Source of the DNA: Prototheca cutis
Lineage: Eukaryota > Chlorophyta > Trebouxiophyceae > Chlorellales > Chlorellaceae
Assembly: GCA_002897115.2 (NCBI GenBank)
Contig: BCIH01000013.1
Span: forward strand, 599,125-627,302
Length of the DNA: 28,178 nucleotides
Direction: 5' to 3'
Below are positions 19,941 through 28,178 of the stretch, one piece after another; position 1 is the stretch's first letter, and each line of letters begins with the position of its first letter. The translations under genes and the position numbers were made by a program. A model generated the notes under the pieces. It searched no databases. It saw only the letters and a list, made by a program, of their open reading frames with translations, and had not been told where the DNA came from.

Positions 19941-20713
19941 TCATCTGAAGTACAGCCGCCCCTGCTGCCGTACCCTCTTGTAAAACGCGGCGGATGTGAT
20001 CTTGGTTGAGAATGTGAAGAAGGGGTTCATCATGACCTGCGTGATGGAGGAACGTGTGCTGTTTGTGATGAGCTTTGGTTTGTGCACAGGGGCCGCAGGG
20101 AGGCAGGCGTTGGCTGTGCGCAGGGCACCAGGCGCGGGGAGTAGGAATTCCCAAGACAGGCCCGGCTCCATGGCCAATGATAAAGCCCTCCAGAGCACGG
20201 CTTCTGCATCCCTGATCACACATCATTACCCACTGCACCTGGAGATAGGCTTCATGGACATCTTTGAAGAAGCCTTTCACCGCCTCATCGCTCCGGCCGT
20301 CATGGAGCAGCATGAACCGCACGTGTGCGGCGGTGGAGAATGCGGAGACCTGGTAGTTGTTAAACCTGTCCACCACTCCCAGGTACATGGTGGGGACTGT
20401 CCACTCCTGCTCCTCCACCGCGTCCAACGCGGCATGGAGCACGAAGTGGTAGAGGTATTGGGGCCGCTCCTGGGGTGTGATATGGGAGGGAGCGCGCGTG
20501 TAAGAGCCGTGCCCTTCCCCAAATCAACACTCTCGCAATCCACATGGAGCGTGAACATGCAAATTCATGCCATGTGACATGAAGAGCCACGTTTCGCGAC
20601 CGCACATCTGCCTGGTTTGGCTCGCCCGCCTTGGGGTTGGAGAGGTCGACCTCAAAAATGGGCTGGTCGTTCCGACCCACGATCACAAAGTAGAGTGCCG
20701 ATGGCGTCGCCAT
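19941..20713 (-). CDS. TRAPPC2: Trafficking protein particle complex subunit 2 (sedlin, TRS20)
   Basis: Exons 20606-20713, 20239-20469 and 19941-20036 encode 144 residues, close to the usual 135-140; all introns are phase 0. The N-terminal strand ALYFVIVGRNDQPIFEVDL, the block MYLGVVDRFNNYQVSAFSTA, then HVRFMLLHDGRSDEAVKGFF, DVHEAYLQ and MMNPFFTFSTKITSAAFYKR follow the sedlin/longin pattern along the whole length. Sedlin is a core subunit of the TRAPP complexes, which tether vesicles and activate Rab1/Ypt1 between the ER and Golgi. The ATG at 20713 is where the family starts. It is divergent from the coiled-coil gene, 365 bases away; whether they share a promoter is unknown. Confidence 0.94.
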
Positions 20714-21078
20714 GATCAGTGTTATTGCATGATCACCAGGGCGAGAACAGTGGGCGCAATGAACTCCGTGAGAAAATGCGCTGTGCCTGGGCCGGCTGAG
20801 GGGCCATCTCCCGTCGGGCGGAGGGGGGCCGAGATCGTTCGATGCGCCTCNGCAGTCGGTTCAACCACCTGCCTGCCAGCCCACAACAGCTGCGACACCT
20901 CCAGCAGGATCTGAGGAGCAGACACATGCTTTATTGTGACGTGTGCGGTCTGAATCAAGTGATTTACTGAGTTGACTGGCTGCGCAGCGCATTCTTGGGA
21001 AGGACCCAGCCCGGCGACCGCGTTCGCCTCTGCCCGCCACCGTGTCGAGCCAATACGTCCCGCTGGCGAGGCGCAGAC
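20714..21078. promoter_or_regulatory. Divergent promoter region of sedlin and coiled-coil gene
   Basis: These 365 bases separate two start codons pointing away from each other and must hold both 5' leaders and promoters. I see no clear TATA box. A minus-strand frame spans most of it (20722-20958) but has no conserved sequence and contains one N. Confidence 0.5.
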
Positions 21079-24025
21079 ATGGATGGCTCGGCAGAACCTT
21101 TGTCTACACCTGACCTAGTGATTTTAAACCCCAGAGCCGCCGCAGTCGCTGCTACGGTGGGTTGGTTTTGTCGGCTTCCCCACTCGCTTTTCGCAAGCTC
21201 GTCGAGACGGATGCATGGGGCACCGCACGACAAACCCGCAACGAGGCCCCTGTTTCCCTTTCCCTTTCCCCCGTGCACAGCCGTTCTTCATCCCAAGACC
21301 ACCCAATGATGTTGTGGCATCTCCTGCCGCTGGACAGGCTGCGGCGTCTCCAGATGCAGTTGGAGGTAGGGTGTGGGCGAAGGAGGCTGGGCAAGTGGGG
21401 TGGGTGACCAAGGTCCAGCAGCTCTCAACTGCGCTACAAAGCTCATTTCCCGTGGTTGCACCCCTCCCTTGCACTCTAGGTCAAGTGGAGGAACTGAAGC
21501 GACAGCTGTCCAATGCGTTGGCTGCCCTGGAGAACCGCAAATCTCAGGTACGTGTTTGTTGGATTCGATTGGATTTCTCCCCTGGACTGGGGGCACTAGA
21601 GTCTCAATGCAGGGTGCTGCAGGCATTTTCAGAGTGAGTTGCTGCACCCAAATGTCCGGATCAACACAGCATCAAGCTCCCCTCCTTGCCACCCAGGTGG
21701 ATCGGCTGGAAGGCGAGATCAAGTGTCTGCATCGAGAGGGTCAGGCCATGGAGCGGGAGCTGAGTGACCGCCAAGCTCGGGAGGCGGAGCTGGCCGCCCG
21801 GAACAAGGACATGGCGCTCGAGATCGAAAACCACCGCTCCCTGCACAAGGTCAGTCAGTCAGTCTGTCTTGGGTGGTTGGTGGAGAATGTGGCTTGCATG
21901 AAAGAGCCGGCGAGTTGCCGTGCTGTGCATCCGGGAGGAGGGTGGCCATGCGTGCGTGTTCGGTCATTCTCAATGTCCTGGGAATGGATGAGTCAAGGGT
22001 CCCATGCCCAAGCCGCATCTCATCAGCTTCCATCGCGTCCTGTGCACATCCATTTGCCCACTCGTGTCGCCCGCACCCTCTCTCAGGGTTTGGACACAGA
22101 CGTGCTGCAGCTGCGCAAGGCGGCCGCTGCGCTGCAGGCGCAGATCACACCACGGCCAGGCCATGCNTGGACTGTCACTGCCACGCAGCTGGGACTGGCA
22201 TGCACCGATGCTGCAGACTGTGATCCTGGGACCGCTGCCGTTGCTCCTGGTGGTGAGTTGCCGACTGCAGAGGACAAACTGGAACATCCGTGCTTGGACA
22301 GCCCAGATCATCCTGGCGTCGATTCGCCTGTGGCAGGCCTCACGGATGCCTACCTGTCAAAGACCATGCGGGAGCTGGAGGAGGTATGTGTGTGTGAGTG
22401 GGGGGGGGGGGGGTGTTGGAGAGGGGATTGGTCGTAATCTTATATGGACAACCAACCAAGCAAGCCTCGCGTCAGGACCCAACAATGCATCCTAATGCCA
22501 CCCATTCCACGCAGGAACTGCATATGACCAAAGAACAGCTGCGTCATATGCAAGAGCAGCTGTCTGAGCAGTCTGCGAGTGCCCGGCAGCAGGCGATGAT
22601 GCTGACTCACCTGCAGGCCCGGTTCGAAGCCACGATTGGCGAGGCTGGGCACCTGCGGCAGGCACTTGAAATGGAGTCCTCACGCCGTGAAATGCTGGCG
22701 ATCAGTTTCGAGGCTCAGTGTCGGGCTGACCAGAGGGATGCCGATTGCCGGCTGGCGGCGGCCCGCTGTGCGGCGACGGCCTGTGAGCGTGCGGCGGCTG
22801 CTGCCGAGCTCGATGCCCTCACCACGGATCGTGAGCAGCTGGAGCGGCAGTGCGAGCACCTGGCCGCCCGCCTAGCCAAGGAGCAGGCGGCTGTTGCAGC
22901 GGCTGTGGGGGACCTGGCCCGTGCCGCCGATCGCGCGGCGCTGGAAGCCGGCGCCCGCACCGATGCCGAGCGGGCGGGCGCCGACGCCGCGGCACGAGCG
23001 GGCGAACTGGAGCAGCGTGTGTTTGAACTGGAGACCGAACTTGGGACAGCAGGCTCGGCCCTGGAAGCAGAGCTCCGGGCGGCCCTTGAAAAGGACATCC
23101 TGGAGGCGATGGAGAAAGACGCACAGGCGGCATCTGCAGTTGCCACTGCATCAGCTGCGGCCGCCGCAAAGGCAGCAGCGTTGCGTGAAGCAGGCCTGGA
23201 AAAGGAGCTTGCCACAACGAAAAAGGCCCTGTTGAAGGCTGAGGAACGGTGTTCGACGGCGGACTCTGCTGCACTCGATCTGGAACTGACGCTGTCGGCT
23301 GCCGAGGGACGGCTCCGTGACTTCACAGCACAGTGCGGCGAGCTGGAGAGTATGCTTACTGACACAAGGTTGGAATTGGAAGAGGCACATCAGGCGCTGG
23401 CGGCCCGCGACTGGCGCATCGAGGACCTGCGCTGCCAGATCAGCGATGCTTTGGAGCTAGTGCGGGAACAGTACGCGCTTGCGGCAGGTGGAAAGCATGG
23501 CGGCGACGATGGCGTTGAGACGACAGTTCGCGCCGTGAGTGCTGACCAGGAAGTATGCAACAGCATTGGAGAGGCAGCAGCAGGAGTGGCGGCAGCCCCA
23601 GGAGATGGTACCATGGGCGTCGGCACATCGGCAGGGCTCACGACGCCCTCGCCAACGTCGACACGACAGGAAGCACCCAATGCAGTAGCACAGCAGCAGG
23701 ACCCAGTGCTGGCACAGAGCAACACGGCAGCCTCTCCAGCCAATGTGCAGCCGCTGCCAGGCCTGGAGGCCACGCTTCATGCCATGCGGCGGCTGCAGGC
23801 CGAACGCGATGCGCTGGTGGAAGCTATGGGGAAGTTGCACCCGGCCCTGCGCGATGCCCAGCAGCGCGAACGGTACGGTGCTGGGTCGTGGACTTTTTTG
23901 TGTGTGCTGGGAGGGTTTGCGAGACCTTGTCACGTGTGCATATGCCGCTCCTTTATTTCTGCCATTTCTGCTGGTTCTTGCATCCTCCAAGTCCCCAATG
24001 ACACGTATTTCCTCTCTCCCTCTTT

Positions 24026-24120
<95 letters not shown>

Positions 24121-24498
24121 GAAAAAAACTATTTCCACTGTCACAGAGACACAGCTGCACGACTAGAGGCACAGAGCGAGGAGATGGAGGCCCTTCGGCG
24201 GCGGCTGCACCGTGTCAGCCGCCAGCCGTCCATCGTGGTGCCGGCCGGGGAGGCCGGCGGTGCAGTCGAAAACACGCCACAAGCACGGTCCTTGGTGAAG
24301 AGTTCGATGTCGGCGCTGTCCCCCGCACTGGTGCCCCTGTCCCCGGCAAACTCCCTCAACCGCGGCTGGTCAGAGCTGGGCAACGTCAAACCTGCGGCCC
24401 ACGGTCGGCCGGGCTTGCGGACACCGGCCGCAGGCCACGTGCGCAGAGCTTCCTTTGGCCTTCCCAGCAATGGCCAGGACCTTGTGTACAGCCCCTGA
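21079..24498 (+). CDS. Large alanine-rich coiled-coil protein, function unknown
   Basis: Exons 21079-21156, 21281-21365, 21480-21547, 21697-21849, 22087-22383, 22515-23872 and 24147-24498 give about 796 residues; donor, acceptor and phase agree at all six introns. After a short polar head (MDGSAEPLSTPDLVILNP) the protein becomes a long helical rod: QVEELKRQLSNALAALENRK, VDRLEGEIKCLHREGQAMER, then HMTKEQLRHMQEQ and several hundred residues of Ala, Glu, Arg and Leu with heptad-like spacing. A Gly/Thr/Gln-rich linker (about 610-680) is followed by a second coil, LHAMRRLQAERDALVEAM through RLEAQSEEMEALRRRL. The tail is basic and Ser/Pro-rich. No catalytic or membrane domain is seen. Such rods serve in cytoskeletal, centrosomal or Golgi scaffolds, but nothing here chooses between them. 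The exon at 22087-22383 has a non-coil insert and one N. Confidence 0.75.
22400..22413. repeat. G14 homopolymer next to (TG)n in coiled-coil gene intron
   Basis: GTATGTGTGTGTGAGTG followed by 14 G begins at the 5' splice site (22384) of intron 5. The tract is on the coding strand within 30 bases of the donor. Confidence 0.9.
24029..24119. repeat. (AC)45 microsatellite in coiled-coil gene intron
   Basis: About 45 perfect AC units lie in intron 6 (23873-24146), ending 27 bases before the acceptor of the last exon. It generates meaningless frames of alternating His/Thr on plus and Val/Cys on minus. Confidence 0.95.
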
Positions 24499-24908
24499 GA
24501 GGTTGTTGCTGTGGGAGAAGAACCCACGATCCCCCCCTTCCCATTATGTGAATTTGTGCCATGCTCCCCCGCCGTGATCANCATCGGGCGTCTGCCCGTC
24601 TGTCTGTTTTCTGTGTCCCCTGCTCTTCCCACAGCGAACCCCAGGCAGGAATCCAATCCTTTATCCCCACATTTAAATTTTTGTAAATTACTAGAGCGGT
24701 TGTTCTGTGGCGTTGAGAGATTTTGACACGAGGGACGGTTGCCCCCTCCCCCAGGAATGCACCGGAGAAAGGACGGCATTCCGTTTGAACGGCAAGTCGA
24801 CAGGTCCGGTACGCGGATGCCGTGCCACCAGCGACAGGTATTATCCGCGAACCACCGACATGCTCTGCAAAGCGATGCACATTTTTTCAGTGGGTGTATA
24901 ATTCTAAA
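24499..24908. other. Intergenic: coiled-coil 3' UTR and tetraspanin-like promoter
   Basis: About 410 bases between two plus-strand genes. A TGTAA motif at 24682-24686 in an A/T-rich patch is a good poly(A) signal candidate for the upstream gene. The last 200 bases should hold the promoter of the downstream gene. TATAAT at 24897-24902 is only a few bases before the ATG and too close to be a TATA box. Confidence 0.55.
24682..24686 (+). terminator. Candidate TGTAA poly(A) signal for coiled-coil gene
   Basis: TGTAA in an A/T-rich stretch 184 bases past the stop at 24498. The motif, strand, distance and A/T-rich setting fit a green-algal 3' end. Confidence 0.6.
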
Positions 24909-26114
24909 ATGAGGCCTCCACCGCTTGACACCCCACCCCCGCGCAATGCGGGTGGGCCATCCGAACCACCCTCCCCCAGCAAGAGCCCGGTGAAGCACCT
25001 GTCCCGCAAGACATGGAAGCGAATTGCGACGTCACTGCGTCTCCTGTCGATGATTCAGATGGCTTCTGGGATTGGGATCATCGTCCTTGCCATCATGCTG
25101 CAGTGGCCGCCCAATGATGCGCTNACAGTGTGAGTTGGTTGTTACTGGGAGGAGTTATGCCGTTCTTGCTGTCGATCCTCGGGACGCTCTAGACTGACCT
25201 CATGCGATCTCCTCGATCGCATCCTTGTTTTATTTCCTCATTTTTCCTGCTGTTNCAGGGCCATGTGGGTGATCGGTGGGTTCTCCATCGTGTCCGCCGT
25301 CCTGGGGTTGTTCGGCTCCGCTCGCATCCGATGCTGCCTGGCCCTCCACGCCATGGTGGGCTTCATTGCGGGCCTGGGCCAGCTGGGCCTTGTCATCTAC
25401 CTCTTTGTGGATCCCCACGGCGCCGTGACCAGAATGGAAAACCTGGCCAAGGACAACGGCAAGGACCCTGGTGATCGCGTGGACAAGGCGGTCATGATCG
25501 GGCGGTGGGTGCTGCTGGGTCTCCTGATCCTGCAGGTCGTCACGCTGGTGTTTGCGCTGGTCGTGCGCCGCCTGCTGCGCGTGCGGGCCTACGAGGAGTT
25601 CCAGGACACGGAGACCGGCGAGCGCGCCGCGAGGCGCGAGGCCCTGGCAGATCTCCGGGCCAAGGTCATCGGTGGGCCGCCACAGGGTTCGCCCAAGAAA
25701 GGCGCGTCCGACTTCAAGATCGCGGTGGCCGCCGCTGCAGCACGCAGCGAGCTGCTGGGACCGGGGGAGGGCCAGTCACTCAGTGCCCGCGTGGCGCCCT
25801 CCGAGTCCGCGGCAGCCCCAACTTCCCAGTCCCCAGATACCAGGTCGGCTGGCCGGTGGGTGGATGTTCGATGGGGATGGGGAGCGTACGTTTACGAGTC
25901 GCTGCTGTGTTCAGACAAGATCCAGAGCGGGTGTAACTGTCCTGAACCGTTTCCAGCTCGGGCATCACCACACTCCAAACCACTCATCCACCCCCGTCAA
26001 CCTCCACCACACAGGGGCCTGCCGCCCGCTTGGAGTGCCTCGCAGCAGTCGGGTGCGCGGGAGCCAAGCTTCAAGCCCAGCTGGACCAGAAGCAAGGCGT
26101 CTTCCAAAAAGTGA
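24909..26114 (+). CDS. Tetraspanin-like four-helix membrane protein
   Basis: Exons 24909-25129, 25259-25843 and 26015-26114 encode about 301 residues (both junctions phase 2). A proline-rich, positively charged N-terminus (1-40) precedes four hydrophobic helices at about 43-65, 75-94, 99-124 and 153-177. The first ends LQWPPNDA, and the third follows a Cys pair (RIRCC) that could be palmitoylated, as in tetraspanins. The loop between helices 3 and 4 is only about 28 residues and has no cysteine, so it lacks the CCG signature of the tetraspanin large loop. The resemblance is thus to the broad tetraspanin-like class (plant TOM2A-type proteins are one example), not to canonical tetraspanins. The cytosolic tail (178-301) is charged, then Ala/Ser-rich, and ends in a basic run (WTRSKASSKK). 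The ATG at 24909 is the only methionine upstream of helix 1 with a suitable leader. Role unknown. Confidence 0.7.
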
Positions 26115-26842
26115 CATGCCGTGACCCTTCACGCTCTTCTGCCGCCGCTGCCTTTGATCTTGCACGGCCCTTCATAGTGCATGCTCGCTTGCCAAGTCGC
26201 TTTCCTCACGCCGCCCTCACCCGAAAACTCCGCCCCAACCCGGCAGTCAATCCACTGTGGTTGCTCACATGCCATGCCGGGCTCTCGCCTGCACCCGGTT
26301 TCCGTGCCTGCCCTAAGCTTGGGGCTCCCTCCACCCGTCCCTCCGTGCCCATACACGCCCCTGAGCTCCAGTGTGCACTCTGGCGCGATTGGATACAAAG
26401 TATGAGAAAGAGAGCAGCCATGACCTGGAGCGTGTGTTGTTTGGGGGTTGATGGAGAGCATCGTGAGGACAGCTGTCATGAGTGGATGCACGCCGGAAAG
26501 TTCATGAGACAGTGTGTGTGTCGCACGTGGAGCAGGTGCACGGGACCCATTGACCCTGATGCGCTTGCCTGCGCAGCGCAGGCCCCGGCACTCCCATTCC
26601 CATGGTGCGTGCTTGCATTGCTGTCCGCCGGGGAACATTTCAAAAACCTTCTCGTGATACCACCCTCTGCCATGGACTCGAGGCATGAGGACTCGGCCAC
26701 CGGCGATAGAGTCATTGTTTCTCTACAGGTTTCTTTTGGGGGGGTTGTATAACAACATCGACAGCATGCACCCCCTCCCACCAGATAAGACCACCTTGCC
26801 TTTACAACATGTTGCAAGCTCCTCCCACCTTGCGCAGCCTCC
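26115..26842. other. Convergent 3' intergenic region between tetraspanin-like gene and SYF2
   Basis: About 730 bases between two converging stop codons. A minus-strand TGTAA at 26802-26806 serves SYF2. No TGTAA is seen for the plus-strand gene. Open frames on both strands here have no recognisable domain or splice pattern, so I treat the stretch as 3' UTR and spacer. Confidence 0.55.
26802..26806 (-). terminator. Candidate TGTAA poly(A) signal for SYF2
   Basis: TGTAA on the minus strand, 37 bases past the SYF2 stop at 26843, implying a short 3' UTR. Confidence 0.5.
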
Positions 26843-27638
26843 TCAGCGGTCGGGCAGGGCAGTGCCTCGCTCCAGGTTGGCCTTGATTTCGGCGGTGTGC
26901 TTTCCAAAGGCGCGGTCGATCTTCTTGTTGAAGTGCGCGTTGCGCGGGTTGATGTAATCGACGTCGCGCGCGTCGGAAAACGCGCGGCGGCGGCTGAACC
27001 CCGCGGCCTTCTTTTGTCGGTCGGCCAGCTCGGCGACCATGCGGTCCACGGCTTGCTCCGACACGGGCGCCGCCCCGCCGTGCCGCAGGCTGTCACCCGC
27101 ACGATAAAACTCCGGATCAGCGGCCTTGGCTGCCTCGTACGCTTCCAGATCGGGCTGGACAGCAGCAGTCCGCTTCTCATATGCCCGGTAAAGTGCTGCC
27201 TGGTTGAACGACTCGTAGCCCCGCGGCGCCGCGGACTTGTGTGTCTTACGGTACACCGCCTCGGCTGTCTCCGCGGTGTCCAGCCGGTGCGAGGCCTCCG
27301 GTGGAAGGCCCAGTCCCTTGAGTTCCTCCTCCCTTGATTTCTGTTTCTCCTCGTGCCATCTGCGTTTTGATGACGCCGAGGCATCGTTCCCGTCTCCGTC
27401 CTCCACGATAGAGCCCTTATTCGCCTGGGTCAACTGCCGCTTGCGCTCTTTGACCACTGCAGCTTCATTCGCTTTGCGCGCCTGTGTACGAGTTTTTTNG
27501 GGGGAGATTTTGGGGGAAATACGGGAATTCCAGTGGAAAATTAAAAAGAACAATCCCCGATGTAGGAGGCCGGACAGTGCCACTCCTATGGCAAAAAATG
27601 AACCCCTGCCAACCCCTCCACAGAGAGTCGCTCGCACG

Positions 27639-27712
<74 letters not shown>

Positions 27713-28122
27713 ACCTTGCGCATCTTTTGCTTCAGCTCGTACAGCTTGCGGGCGCGTGGCGGCAGGCTGTCAACGTCCACCTCCTCCTCACTCTCCGCTG
27801 CCGTTTCTTCTGCCCGCGTATCTGCAGCGGCTCTGTCAGCAGCAACAGCCCCGGAGGCTGCACTAGCCAACGCACCATCAAGGTCGGCCCCGTCGCTCCT
27901 TTCTTGCCGCGCCGCCGCTCTTTCTTTAGCTTCCAGTTCAGCCAGTTCCTGCTGCGCTGTGTGGTAGCTCGGGGCTGCACTACTGGCCGGTCCAGCTCGA
28001 AGGGCCTGAAGCCGCTTGAGCGATCCTGCATCGGCGTCCATGGCGTGGGGTTCGGCCTTCAGGGCCTCAAGCTCCTGTTTTTCAGCCCGGAACTTGGCGA
28101 GAAGCTGCCGCCGACTAGGCAA
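26843..28122 (-). CDS. SYF2: Pre-mRNA splicing factor SYF2, 5' exon beyond window
   Basis: Two exons are visible, 27715-28122 and 26843-27481 (phase 0 junction), giving the last 348 residues. The C-terminal two thirds follow SYF2 closely: RKLYELKQKMRKARKANEAAVV, then YESFNQAALYRAYEKRTAAVQPD, DSLRHGGAAPVSEQAVDRMV and finally FSRRRAFSDARDVDYINPRN with FNKKIDRAFGKHTAEIKANLE and RGTALPD. SYF2 is a component of the NineTeen-complex-associated spliceosome, bound to the SYF1/CRNKL1 scaffold in activated spliceosomes. The visible exon begins at an acceptor (CTGCAG, 28123-28128), with no ATG before it, so the first exon lies beyond the right edge behind a poly-G run. The N-terminal portion (QELAELEAKERAAARQE and an acidic stretch) is longer than in the animal protein of about 240 residues. 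Its intron starts with a (GT)n tract. Confidence 0.92.
27649..27711. repeat. (CA)31 microsatellite abutting the SYF2 5' splice site
   Basis: About 31 CA units on plus, reading (TG)n in the transcript, begin three bases after the donor GT at 27713-27714. Each unit offers a GT dinucleotide, so the true donor is defined mainly by its match to CAAG|GTATT. Confidence 0.95.
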
Positions 28123-28154
28123 CTGCAGGACAGTGTTGTTTTGTGTGTGTGTGT

Positions 28155-28178
28155 GGGGGGGGGGGGGGGGGGGGGGGG
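28155..28178. repeat. G-run of at least 24 at the window edge, in SYF2 intron
   Basis: The window ends inside a G homopolymer preceded by (TG)n, upstream of the SYF2 acceptor at 28123-28128 in transcript sense. It is the same type of tract that borders the N gap at 10111, so this edge may also be a contig end. Confidence 0.85.

Noticed and set aside
23930..24172. Frames encoding alternating Cys-Val or His-Thr
   Set aside because: They are translations of (CA)n microsatellites, here and at 27649-27711, which lie in introns.
1..28178. CRISPR arrays, tRNA/rRNA genes, insertion sequences, bacterial operons
   Set aside because: No regularly spaced repeats, no recognisable tRNA or rRNA sequence, no transposase; genes are spliced and eukaryotic.

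Overview
The window is nuclear DNA of a eukaryote, most likely a green alga of the Chlorella type (Trebouxiophyceae). Every gene is split by short GT-AG introns whose phases rejoin into conserved proteins. The DNA is GC-rich and gene-dense (ten protein genes in 28 kb). Plant-lineage families are present: an FAE1-type 3-ketoacyl-CoA synthase, a PPR-SMR organelle RNA-binding protein and a plant-style CAT amino-acid transporter. TGTAA poly(A) signals, typical of green algae, lie downstream of several genes. No bacterial operon, CRISPR, phage or plasmid feature is visible. Species cannot be assigned from the sequence alone.

Layout, left to right: (1) cationic amino-acid transporter, minus strand, 3' end cut by the window edge (1-3191). 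(2) PPR-SMR protein, minus (3558-6283). (3) RNA polymerase II subunit RPB7, plus (6774-7728), divergent from gene 2. (4) 3-ketoacyl-CoA synthase, minus (8240-11024), convergent with RPB7 and holding a 100-N assembly gap in an intron. (5) A gene-poor stretch of about 1.4 kb (11025-12483). (6) Ataxin-2/CID-like protein with Lsm, LsmAD and PAM2 elements, minus (12484-15291). (7) Membrane-anchored alpha/beta-hydrolase-fold protein lacking the serine nucleophile, minus (16144-19432). (8) TRAPP subunit 2 (sedlin), minus (19941-20713). (9) A large alanine-rich coiled-coil protein of unknown function, plus (21079-24498), divergent from sedlin. (10) A small tetraspanin-like four-helix membrane protein, plus (24909-26114). 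(11) Splicing factor SYF2, minus (26843 to beyond 28122), with its first exon outside the window.

The genes are mostly housekeeping: transport, organelle RNA metabolism, transcription, very-long-chain lipid synthesis, mRNA metabolism, vesicle tethering and splicing. Nothing suggests one shared pathway, as expected for a nuclear chromosome. Introns carry many simple repeats: long G/C runs in at least six genes and (CA)n tracts in four, some next to splice sites. The most unusual points are the hydrolase-fold protein with a GYGDG motif where G-x-S-x-G is expected and a very long inserted segment, two overlapping PAM2-like motifs in the ataxin-2 homologue, and a (GT)n tract abutting the 5' splice site of the SYF2 gene. 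Exon boundaries were placed by hand from splice signals, phase and family conservation, so individual junctions may be off.
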